Below, one piece after another: positions 39,532 through 47,137 of a DNA stretch of 54,838 nucleotides. Origin of the DNA: Tritrichomonas foetus. Taxonomy: Eukaryota; Parabasalia; Tritrichomonadida; Tritrichomonadidae. The notes beneath the pieces are model-generated. The model was not told the origin of the DNA. It saw only the letters and a program-made list of their open reading frames with translations, and searched no databases. The position numbers were made by a program, and so were the translations under genes. Location: positions 12,652-67,489 of the forward strand of contig MLAK01000217.1 of NCBI GenBank assembly GCA_001839685.1, read 5' to 3'. Each line of letters opens with the position of its first letter. Position 1 is the first letter of the stretch.

Positions 39532-40869
39532 ATGTTTTATCGTTCATTCAAAAATTTGATGGATTTTGATGAAGAATCAGAAAGTCTTTTTTTGACTAAC
39601 CAGGGGATTAAAAACTTAAAGCAACTTCAGCTCCATAATGACTTCACTTTTAAAGTTGGAGAAAAATCTTACAGTTGCAATCGAATTCTTGCATCATTTA
39701 TTTCACCAACAATTTCACAAATATTATCAACTGATCCTTTATGCGACTATTTTGTCATTGATTTTGAAGATAAAGAAAATTTATTTAATAATGTAATGAA
39801 AATGATTAATGGCGAAGTGATTGATGTCAACGCTTCAAACTATGATTTTTTACTTCTTGTTGCAGCAAAACTAGGAAATAAAGAAATGGAAGATGATCTT
39901 TCATTAATGTCATTTTCCGAAAATCATGTTACATATCATAATGCAATCAGAAGACTTATTTCAAAATCTGCACTTGGGTTATGTTATGACTGTGAAGCAA
40001 ATTTCATAGCCACTCATTTTTGTGAATATCAATTTGATGATCTGAATAAATTAAAAGATCATGAATTGGAAACCATCATTTCTAAAGATTCACTTAAAAT
40101 TGAAGATGAATCTTGGCTATTTAATTTTTTGGTCAAACGAGATGAAATTTCAATATCATTATTATCACATTTATATTTTGAATATTTGACTGAAGAAGAT
40201 ATTGAAAAGTTTGTCCATTTAATCACCTATGAGCAAATGTCTGGTCCACTATGGTCATCAATTACAAAAAGATTATTAATGAGAGTCAATCCCCTCATGG
40301 ATTTAGGTCATAGACATGCAGGCAAATCTACACAATTTAATATTAGTGATGATGAAGATAACATTTCAATTGAATATGACTCAAACAATCCATTTGGTGG
40401 AATAATTGATTATTTTTCTACTAAATATGGTGGAAATGTCATGGATAGCAAAAATATATTAATTTCTGTTTCTGGTACGCAATGGAATTCTCCTAAAGTT
40501 GTAGCTGAATTAAATTCAACTGAGTTTTGGGTTTCTGAAAATGAACCAGGATCTTGGTTTATGTATGATTTTAAAGAAAGAGTGATAAATATGACTGCTT
40601 ATTCACTTCGAGGAGACAATTCTGGTGTTTTGAGAAACTGGGTTATAGAAGGCTCAAATGATAAGCAAAAATGGAAAACTCTTGATCAACATGATAATTG
40701 TGATGACTTGCATGGACTTTATAAAATACAAAGTTATGATGTAAGTTCCAAACATTCATTTAGGTATATTCGATTGAGACAAACTGGCCCTGGGTATGAT
40801 AAAACACATTACTTGACTTTGTGCAGCTTTGAAATCTTTGGATCACTTTCTACTAACTACAGCTTTTAA
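39532..40869 (+). CDS. BTB/BACK-like protein with C-terminal F5/8 type C domain
   Basis: The 445-residue product joins a divergent BTB-like domain (about 30-125; FTFKVGEKSYSCNRILASF, SPTISQILSTDP), a BACK-like helical region (about 130-250) and an F5/8 type C/discoidin-like domain (about 285-440; NPFGGIIDYFSTKYGGNV, SWFMYDFKERVINMTAYSL, NWVIEGSNDKQKWKTLD, FRYIRLRQTGPG, SFEIFG). This combination is a large trichomonad family. BTB domains usually mediate dimerisation and Cullin-3 binding; the F5/8C domain would bind glycans or protein. There is no signal peptide, so it acts inside the cell. A decayed relative lies at 21338-21858. Confidence 0.85.
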   Translation: MFYRSFKNLMDFDEESESLFLTNQGIKNLKQLQLHNDFTFKVGEKSYSCNRILASFISPTISQILSTDPLCDYFVIDFEDKENLFNNVMKMINGEVIDVNASNYDFLLLVAAKLGNKEMEDDLSLMSFSENHVTYHNAIRRLISKSALGLCYDCEANFIATHFCEYQFDDLNKLKDHELETIISKDSLKIEDESWLFNFLVKRDEISISLLSHLYFEYLTEEDIEKFVHLITYEQMSGPLWSSITKRLLMRVNPLMDLGHRHAGKSTQFNISDDEDNISIEYDSNNPFGGIIDYFSTKYGGNVMDSKNILISVSGTQWNSPKVVAELNSTEFWVSENEPGSWFMYDFKERVINMTAYSLRGDNSGVLRNWVIEGSNDKQKWKTLDQHDNCDDLHGLYKIQSYDVSSKHSFRYIRLRQTGPGYDKTHYLTLCSFEIFGSLSTNYSF

Positions 40870-41381
40870 TAACTGGACATTTTGTGAATAGTCACTTTAA
40901 AACAAATGCTATATTAAATATACTATATGTATGCTGATAAATCATTATTTAATAGATTTTTTCCATTTTTCTAAATTTAAAAATCATTTGATTTTATCGT
41001 AAATTTTCGAATAAAAGGCTTTATTGTTATACTGAGAGATATTTCGCTGTCGCAAAATCAGATCATACATAATATGTGTTATAATAATCTATTTACCTGT
41101 TTAGTTAATGATTCTGGAAATTAAACATTCAGAACAATGAAGATTAATCTCGTCATATTCTGTGAAACTCATTATTGTACAATTTGGTAGTTTTCAATTA
41201 TTGACGAAATAATGTTTAACAACAGAAATATTTTAAATTAATATTCAATTCTAATATTTTAATCTTCGAGTCAAGTCATGTTTTAATAAACAAACATTTC
41301 TAAGCGCGAATCAAAAAAAAATGAAAATGAAGTGTTAACAAAATAATCAAACAAACATTTATGAATATATAACAGAGAAAA
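40870..41381. other. Intergenic region between convergent genes
   Basis: A 512-base AT-rich gap. No gene, RNA or clear repeat seen. Confidence 0.5.
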
Positions 41382-41837
41382 TCATGAAGATCGGGATTTT
41401 TGCTTGAAAGTTCTTTTTTGTTCCAGAAAATCAATACATTTAATTATATCAATTTTATGAAGATCCTTTGCCTCCATTGTATGATTTTTATTATCATTTT
41501 CATACCTCACAACATAAAAAAGCTTTTTATTGGATCGGAAAGCATCAACAATTGATTTTGGTGTTGTGCAATTTTCTGGTGCAAATTCTCGAATTTTTCT
41601 TAATTCAGCGCGATTTTTGAGATATTCCTGAAGGATTTCTGGGCAATTAAGATCTTTTTCTTGTTCCCACGTATTGTCTGTGTGCGGATAATTCTTCCAT
41701 TTAATTAAATATTGTTCTTGGCCATTTATAATTCGATCTGCAAGTATTTTTTCGACTTCATATATCTCGCCATCTTCTTCAGCATCTTCTCCTGGCTCAG
41801 TATTGGCTTCTCCAATCGCTATTTCTCCAATACTCAT
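41382..41837 (-). CDS. HP1-like protein: chromodomain plus chromoshadow-like domain
   Basis: The 151-residue product matches heterochromatin protein 1 in length of its core parts and in domain order. Chromodomain about 24-75: EIYEVEKILADRIINGQEQY then LIKWKNYPHTDNTWEQE, with the three aromatic-cage positions intact (Tyr26, Trp47, Tyr50), so methyl-lysine binding, classically H3K9me, is expected. Residues about 95-145 (PKSIVDAFRSNKKLFYVVRY, then CIDFLEQKRTF) follow the chromoshadow pattern of a dimerising domain ending in the FYE-like motif. The hinge is very short (about 20 residues) and the N-terminus acidic. It should read a repressive mark in nuclear chromatin. Confidence 0.85.
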   Translation of the reverse strand: MSIGEIAIGEANTEPGEDAEEDGEIYEVEKILADRIINGQEQYLIKWKNYPHTDNTWEQEKDLNCPEILQEYLKNRAELRKIREFAPENCTTPKSIVDAFRSNKKLFYVVRYENDNKNHTMEAKDLHKIDIIKCIDFLEQKRTFKQKSRSS

Positions 41838-42109
41838 TTAAATATCGAAATGTGATGTGAAAACTAATGTGCTTTGTTTAAATGCTTATTTGGTCGTAAA
41901 ACAATCAAATATGTTAACAAATTTCACATAAATCACTTTTTAAATTCATAAATAGTCAAATACAAAGAATTGGAAAGAACTCATAGAATTTTTCGAAAAT
42001 CACTTCACCTGTTATTAAAAAATATTCGAATAGATAGTAAATTAATATAAAAATATATAGAAAACGCTTTATTAAATCTAACAAACAAACATATTAACAA
42101 ACTTCTATA
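41838..42109. other. Intergenic region
   Basis: AT-rich 272-base spacer between two minus-strand genes; nothing distinctive. Confidence 0.4.
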
Positions 42110-42787
42110 TTACTTCTCATTCAATTCAAAATCAAGATATGAAATTAGGTTTCTAACTTTTTCATCGACCATTGTTTGCATATCCTTCAGTGACAAAACA
42201 GTTTGTTCGAGTCTTTTTGCCTCTTCTTGAAGCTGGGCTGGATTTTGAAGCATTTGATTACACATTAACAAGTAATTCTGTCTTTTTTTCAATTCTTCGA
42301 TTCGCGCCTGAACAGTGTAAATTTCCCTGGTTAAGTCCTTTATAGTGTTTGGCAGTGGCTGGTCAATTTCCAAAATATGTGGTGGAGGCGGGGGCGGCAG
42401 GGCTGGCTGTAAAATGTGTTGCGGAGGAGGTTCGGCTTGATAAAGGGGTGGATAATCAAATAGCATCTGGCCATATACGTCTTGTGGATTTTGATATAAA
42501 ATAAGGCCATCGCTTCGCATCACGGTTTCGAACTGGTTGATGCCATCGATCTGAAAATTCAGTATATGTTGTAATTGATTTGCCATAAACGGGGGCTGTT
42601 CTGGGTGCATTTGAACCCAAAAATTATTTAATTCGTGCAAAATTTCAAGAAGAGTCAATCCGTATTCGTGACCCGATCCTGGAATAGTTTGTCGCATTAT
42701 GATGTTTTTGATAAGCGGAATAATGCTATGAATGGTGATCGAATCGTGATCAAGATTCATATTCATGTTTACATTCATGTTCATCAT
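42110..42787 (-). CDS. Hypothetical protein, proline patch and coiled coil
   Basis: The 225-residue product begins with a Met/Asn run (MMNMNVNMNMNLDHDS), has a helical domain (about 18-85; YGLTLLEILHELNNFWVQMH), a proline-rich segment (about 118-140, including six consecutive Pro) and a long C-terminal coiled coil (about 147-222; LTREIYTVQARIEELKKRQN). I recognise no family. A poly-Pro stretch next to a coiled coil suggests an oligomeric adaptor. Its start is only 63 bases from the divergent start at 42851. Confidence 0.65.
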   Translation of the reverse strand: MMNMNVNMNMNLDHDSITIHSIIPLIKNIIMRQTIPGSGHEYGLTLLEILHELNNFWVQMHPEQPPFMANQLQHILNFQIDGINQFETVMRSDGLILYQNPQDVYGQMLFDYPPLYQAEPPPQHILQPALPPPPPPHILEIDQPLPNTIKDLTREIYTVQARIEELKKRQNYLLMCNQMLQNPAQLQEEAKRLEQTVLSLKDMQTMVDEKVRNLISYLDFELNEK

Positions 42788-42850
42788 TTAGAAAATTTTA
42801 ATTCACCATAATTTGACCATATCAAGGTGTTTTTGATCTTAAATTTTGAC
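42788..42850. promoter_or_regulatory. 63-bp bidirectional promoter region
   Basis: Only 63 bases separate the divergent ATGs at 42787 (minus) and 42851 (plus). Each promoter must therefore fit here or inside the other gene. It contains AATTCACCATAATTTGACCA, with TCACCA and its neighbouring TGACCAT as candidate initiators. Confidence 0.5.
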
Positions 42851-44098
42851 ATGTCAGGTGAATTTATATTTACGTTTATTTTAGAAAGATTGGACCAAAT
42901 ACATGAAAATATGGACGAAATATTTGAAAGAATGGAGCGACTAAGAGCAAAACTCGGTAACCTAGTTATCAATGATGATCTAACAGAGAAAAAAGAGGAA
43001 ATTCCTCAAATTCAAAAAAATCCAGAAATTGAATCTACTCAACCAAAAGATGAGAAGCATATTACCTTTAATACACAACAAAGACATATTAAATATAAGA
43101 AAATTCATCGAGGACACAATGATCAAAGCCAGGAGTTAGACCCAAATAAATCTCCCGAAACGCAGAAGAAAAATGCCAAGAAAGACGATTTCAATATAGA
43201 AGAATTATCTCATTTACATCAAAAAATGCAGACACATTTAATTAGTTTAAATAAAATACTTGCAAAAAACAAAACAGCAAGAAAAATTGAAAGGATGATG
43301 AAAGAGAAAGAAACAAAAGCTCAAAATACTGAAACTAAAATGAAAATTCAGTCTACTCAGCAAATAGAAAGAATCAAAGAAAAGAAGATGAAGCAGGAAA
43401 CACCTCAATCATCTTCAATCGACTCAGAAAACACTTACTCTTCTTCACAAACAGATGAAATGGATAGTCAAATTTCGAATCATGAAACTCTTTCAGATGA
43501 TTCTTCTGAATCTTCTTCAAGTGCTGGAAATTATACTGCTAAAAAAGAACGATTATTAAATGATCCAGATGTTAAAGAACTACTTCAACAAAAGAAAGAA
43601 TTATCACCAAAAGAATCATCATCAGACACTGACTTAAAAATCATGGATTTAATGTCTGTAAAATCATTATTGAAAGAAGCGAAAATGGAAAGGAAAGCAT
43701 ATAAAGAATTAAAAGAAGATAATGATTTTATTCCTGGTGAAACAATATTTATGTCATCTGATAATGATTCCAATTTATCATTATTTGATGATAGTTCTGA
43801 TGTTCCTATGGTTCCTATTCCTATAGAAAAGATGTTAGATGATCCTAATGATGATATATTTTTATCGAATTCTTCTAATGATGATGAAAGATATGATAGA
43901 AAAGAAAATCAAAAAGCAATTAATAACAATAATACAGCGCTTTCCCCAAATCAATTAATGGATTCAACAATAGATTTTTATGAATCTCCAATTACCAAAA
44001 CGATAAAAACTCTTTCTTTTACGGATAATAGTAATGGAGCCATTTTAGCTAATTTCGATTTGGATAATGATCAAGCATCAGATGAAGATTCTAATTGA
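42851..44098 (+). CDS. Coiled-coil and Ser/Asp-rich disordered protein
   Basis: From ATG 42851 (the frame opens earlier at a GTG) the product has 415 residues. A first helix (about 5-40; ERLDQIHENMDEIFERMERL) looks like a coiled coil. A Lys/Gln/Glu-rich region follows (about 45-190), with a second helix about 120-180, then acidic Ser-rich stretches (QSSSIDSENTYSSSQTDEMD, DDSSESSSSAG) and an Asp/Asn-rich C-terminus. It has no recognised domain. The many Ser next to acidic residues are potential casein-kinase-2 sites. Divergent pairing with the coiled-coil gene at 42110 may mean co-expression. Confidence 0.65.
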   Translation: MSGEFIFTFILERLDQIHENMDEIFERMERLRAKLGNLVINDDLTEKKEEIPQIQKNPEIESTQPKDEKHITFNTQQRHIKYKKIHRGHNDQSQELDPNKSPETQKKNAKKDDFNIEELSHLHQKMQTHLISLNKILAKNKTARKIERMMKEKETKAQNTETKMKIQSTQQIERIKEKKMKQETPQSSSIDSENTYSSSQTDEMDSQISNHETLSDDSSESSSSAGNYTAKKERLLNDPDVKELLQQKKELSPKESSSDTDLKIMDLMSVKSLLKEAKMERKAYKELKEDNDFIPGETIFMSSDNDSNLSLFDDSSDVPMVPIPIEKMLDDPNDDIFLSNSSNDDERYDRKENQKAINNNNTALSPNQLMDSTIDFYESPITKTIKTLSFTDNSNGAILANFDLDNDQASDEDSN

Positions 44099-44230
44099 AC
44101 TATAATCTTTTCTTTTACGCTTTGATAGGTATTTCATGTGTTTTTTATTTTGATAAACAAAAATTATGTCGAAACATAGAATTTTGCATTCATTTATTAA
44201 TACATTAACTTGTTCATTTATTAACATATT

Positions 44231-44424
44231 TTATTCGTAAGGCTTTCTGATTTTTAGATCAGGAATTTCAACATCTGTATATTCCAATTTTTGACCATTT
44301 TGAATTTTATTAAGAATATGAATACAATTTTGGTCATTGCTGTTTGTACCTTCTTTCAAATGTGAGATTCCATTTTCCATGTATTTATCATGATTCAGAA
44401 AGTGTGAATAAAATCCAAAGATTC
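44231..44424 (-). pseudogene. Out-of-frame 3' continuation of the Sel1-like gene
   Basis: Just before the stop of the gene at 44395-45705, coding-like sequence continues in the -1 frame: IFGFYSHFLNHDKYMENGIS and later EYTDVEIPDLKIRKPYE, ending at TAA 44231-44233. The switch point is the four-base T run 44425-44428 (A run on the coding strand), where one more base would join the frames. Either the gene is truncated or a base is missing from the assembly. Confidence 0.6.
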
Positions 44425-45705
44425 TTTTACATTCAACATCTTCATCTTCAGCCGCTTGATGTAAAATTTTGAGTCATCTTCAATTCTATTGCTTTCAATT
44501 AAAGAAATTCCCAAAATTAAATCATCAGTTGTACTTCTATTAATTTTATTTTTGAGTAAATAATCAGCAGCACCTTGGCTATCTTTTTCACATCCATCAC
44601 CAACAAGCATCATGTATGCAAATTTTTGTTTCAAATTATATTCGCTTGAGTCGACATTTAAATTGGCAGCCTTTTTCATAATTTCAAAAGTTTCTTTGCG
44701 GTCGTAATTTAGGTCATAGAATCGAAGATATGCCAAGAAATAAACAACTTCTCCCATTCTATTTCCAATATCATATGCTTTTTGTAAAAATCTAATTGAT
44801 TCATCATATTTTCCTAATCCCAAGCATAATTTACCAATACCAATTAGCATAAACGAAAGCCATGGTTCTTCAACATAATTCGTTTTACGATTATCAGAAA
44901 TATTATAATTATTAATCCCACTATTTAAATTATTATTATTGTTATTATCATTCTTATCATTGGCTAATCTTTCATAGAGAATTGATAATCTATCAGCTGT
45001 GTCATTGTAAAATAAATCATAAAAAGTAATCACGGCGAAAGAAATGATGTCATTTTCATTATCAGCTAATTTTCTAACAATTTCAATATTTTCGTCATTT
45101 GGTGCTTCATACAGGCTTGTAATAGCTTTAGCACGTTTTGAATTCGCTTTCCAAGCGTATTTAAAGCCAGGCGATAAATCAAAGTTATTCAAAAGAAGAG
45201 AAAGAAGTCCAAAAATTTCTGCAAAATTCGGGTCACCACTATCTGCGCATTTTTTGGCTGCTTTCATCCCATCTTTGAAAAATTCATGATATTTTAAGCA
45301 TATTTCAGCATACTTTTTCAGGTATTTAATATCAATGGAGGAAACCATTTTTAGATAAGGAATCAATTCTTTATCATTAAATTTACTTGGTGAATCAAGA
45401 TAGTAATTAACATAGGTTAGTGCTGCCTCTATTTTTCCACCATCTGCTGCTTTTTTCAAATATTTCATAGATGAATTCACATCTTTATTAAGTAAATGAA
45501 TACCATATTCATACATAGAATCAACATTTCCCATTTCTGCTTGTGACCTAAGTTTCTGAATTGAATTATTCTCATGAGGATTTTGTGAAATCGAATATTC
45601 ACGAGTAAAAGCTTTCAAACTCAATTTTGAAGAGACTGATAATAATGAGTTGTATTCTCTTACAGAAGGATGCCTTGAATATGAGGAAATAAATGTTAAT
45701 GTCAT
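44395..45705 (-). CDS. Sel1/TPR-like repeat protein (3' end frameshifted)
   Basis: The open frame gives 436 residues, with Sel1-like helical repeats: SQAEMG-type starts as in LRSQAEMGNVDSMYEYGIHL, MKYLKKAADGGKIEAALTYV, SIRFLQKAYDIGNRMGEVVY and TFEIMKKAANLNVDSSEYN. An Asn-run insertion lies near residue 255. Sel1 repeats form a superhelix for protein binding. The N-terminal 45 residues are Ser-rich and disordered. It looks like the tail of a kinase-Sel1 protein (compare 47138) without the kinase. The last few codons before the stop at 44395 are probably out of frame; see 44231-44424. TCATAAATAA on the coding strand abuts the ATG. Confidence 0.7.
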   Translation of the reverse strand: MTLTFISSYSRHPSVREYNSLLSVSSKLSLKAFTREYSISQNPHENNSIQKLRSQAEMGNVDSMYEYGIHLLNKDVNSSMKYLKKAADGGKIEAALTYVNYYLDSPSKFNDKELIPYLKMVSSIDIKYLKKYAEICLKYHEFFKDGMKAAKKCADSGDPNFAEIFGLLSLLLNNFDLSPGFKYAWKANSKRAKAITSLYEAPNDENIEIVRKLADNENDIISFAVITFYDLFYNDTADRLSILYERLANDKNDNNNNNNLNSGINNYNISDNRKTNYVEEPWLSFMLIGIGKLCLGLGKYDESIRFLQKAYDIGNRMGEVVYFLAYLRFYDLNYDRKETFEIMKKAANLNVDSSEYNLKQKFAYMMLVGDGCEKDSQGAADYLLKNKINRSTTDDLILGISLIESNRIEDDSKFYIKRLKMKMLNVKESLDFIHTF

Positions 45706-45715
45706 TTATTTATGA
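45706..45715 (-). promoter_or_regulatory. Initiator-like TCATAAATAA before ATG 45705
   Basis: On the minus strand the TCA lies ten bases before the ATG of the Sel1-like gene, as in other genes here. Confidence 0.4.
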
Positions 45716-45847
45716 ATGTATTTGAGATTTTAAGATTGAGAACTTATTTAGCTATATACATACTTAAAAAGTTTGGGTCATTTTTCACCTTAACAATCAA
45801 ATTCACCTTTATTTAGTATTTGAAAGGTTCGTTTGGCTGGCCTTTTT

Positions 45848-45852
45848 TCATA
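45848..45852 (+). promoter_or_regulatory. Initiator-like TCATA before ATG 45853
   Basis: TCATA abuts the eL27 start codon. If transcription starts at its A, the leader is only a few bases, a known trichomonad feature. It also supports choosing ATG 45853 over the upstream TTG at 45820. Confidence 0.45.
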
Positions 45853-46284
45853 ATGTCTACAAAGACACTTATCCAACAAGGCAGACTCGTTATCCTTCTC
45901 AATGGCCGCCATGCCGGAAAGAAGGCCATCGTTCTCGCTGTCTACAACGAGCCAACAGAGGCCCGCAAATACCCACACTGCGTTGTTCTCGGTATCGAAA
46001 AGGCACCAAAGAAGCTCACAAAAGACATGCCACAAGAAACCCTTGTCAAGCGCACACAAGTCAAGTGCTTCTTGAAGACAGTCAACTTCAACCACGTCCT
46101 TTTGACACGTCATGTTGTCAAATCCGACGACGATCTCTTCAACAAGATCAAGCCAGATACAGTCGTTGCCTCAATGCAAGATGCCGCTGAAAAGAAAGCC
46201 CAACTTGAAGCCGTTGCCAAGGTTCTCCGCCAGAAGTACCTTAACAACAAGCTCCCATGGCTCTTCAAGCCACTTCAATTCTAA
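45853..46284 (+). CDS. RPL27: 60S ribosomal protein eL27
   Basis: The 143-residue product is large-subunit ribosomal protein eL27. It has the N-terminal KOW-type fold (GRLVILLNGRHAGKKAIVLA), the family segments VVLGIEKAPKKLTKDM and FNHVLLTRHVV, and a C-terminal LPWLFKPLQF matching the usual KWFFQKLRF end. Length is close to the 136 residues of other eukaryotes. Codons are markedly GC-rich and biased, as expected for high expression. The stop reads TAAATAAA, overlapping a trichomonad-type poly(A) signal. A structured GC-rich stretch and 47 T follow. Confidence 0.95.
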   Translation: MSTKTLIQQGRLVILLNGRHAGKKAIVLAVYNEPTEARKYPHCVVLGIEKAPKKLTKDMPQETLVKRTQVKCFLKTVNFNHVLLTRHVVKSDDDLFNKIKPDTVVASMQDAAEKKAQLEAVAKVLRQKYLNNKLPWLFKPLQF

Positions 46285-46292
46285 ATAAACGC

Positions 46293-46354
46293 AGAGCGTC
46301 TCATATGAAAATGTATGGGCATCGGGTAGGGCGACCACCCACGCTCTTCTCTAC

Positions 46355-46407
<53 letters not shown>
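46293..46407 (+). ncRNA. GC-rich structured segment ending in 47 T, possible ncRNA
   Basis: After eL27, 46291-46360 is unusually GC-rich for non-coding DNA here. It contains complementary pairs AGAGCGT (46293-46299)/ACGCTCT (46341-46347), GGGCA (46317-46321)/TGCCC (46356-46360), GTAG (46326-46329)/CTAC (46351-46354) and GGGT/ACCC (46324-46327, 46337-46340). Not all can form at once; the first crosses the second, which suggests alternative folds or a pseudoknot. It ends exactly at 47 T (46361-46407), which would terminate RNA polymerase III. No known RNA family is recognised; a 3' UTR structure of eL27 is an alternative. Confidence 0.35.
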
Positions 46408-46666
46408 CTTTGTTTTCATTCTATTTTGAATAGTTTACAAAGCACTTTTCGTTAGTTTGACCCCTCATTTGACCTTTAATGTTCGCGGTTAAATTGGTCA
46501 GAACTTATTTCATCTGGCATTACACTTCAGCTGTTACTCTTATTCAACTTTATATATATATATATATGATTGGGTTCTTTTCCTTATTCGGTGGAACTTT
46601 TTTCATTTATCATAACCATTTATTGAAATTCGAATATGAATTTATAAATATAACTGACTTTAAAGT

Positions 46667-46692
46667 ATAAGGAATCATATGTGATTCCTTAT
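46667..46692. repeat. Perfect 11-bp inverted repeat
   Basis: ATAAGGAATCA (46667-46677), loop TATG, TGATTCCTTAT (46682-46692). Purpose unknown. Confidence 0.7.
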
Positions 46693-47124
46693 TGTTTAAT
46701 TTCGAATTTTCCTTTCTTGCACATGAAGTTTTTGCAATCATTGTGTTGTAATACATATGTTTTATTTGCCCATTTTATTTATGTCTTTTTGATAACATAT
46801 ATTGTGATAAACATCAGAAATGAAACCGTTTTCTCCTTTCAAATTTATGATATTACATTGAAAAAGCCACACTATTTGCCATTATATCTCTACGCCGGCA
46901 AAAGAAAAAATGTAATTGGCAGAGAATGCCAATGTCATTTTTATGTATAAGGTATGTCTCCTTCATACCTTCATTAATTATAATATTATAATTAATTATA
47001 TTAATTCTTGATGGGGATAGAATCATTATTAATTTTGCCAATTGACTCATCAGGTTTTGAATTATTTCACTTTTTCAATATGCATCAATTTTTCATGCAT
47101 TGAATTTTTGTGAATATTGAATGA

Positions 47125-47132
47125 TCATTTTC
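47125..47132 (+). promoter_or_regulatory. Initiator-like TCATTTTC before ATG 47138
   Basis: TCATTTTC thirteen bases before the ATG is a good match to the trichomonad initiator and supports the ATG at 47138 over the upstream TTG 47117. Confidence 0.5.
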
Positions 47133-47137
47133 CCAGA

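Larger units (their letters stand above)
46408..47137. other. Intergenic region with hairpins
   Basis: AT-rich. Includes a (TA)n run (46551-46567), a perfect 11-bp hairpin (46667-46692, listed) and an 8-bp hairpin AAGGTATG/CATACCTT (46949-46971). Short open frames at 46479-46670 and 46681-46950 match no family and look accidental. Confidence 0.5.

Noticed and set aside
46479..46950. Two short frames rich in Tyr, Phe and Ile after the eL27 gene
   Set aside because: The composition is that expected from AT-rich non-coding DNA, and a perfect hairpin lies between and across them.
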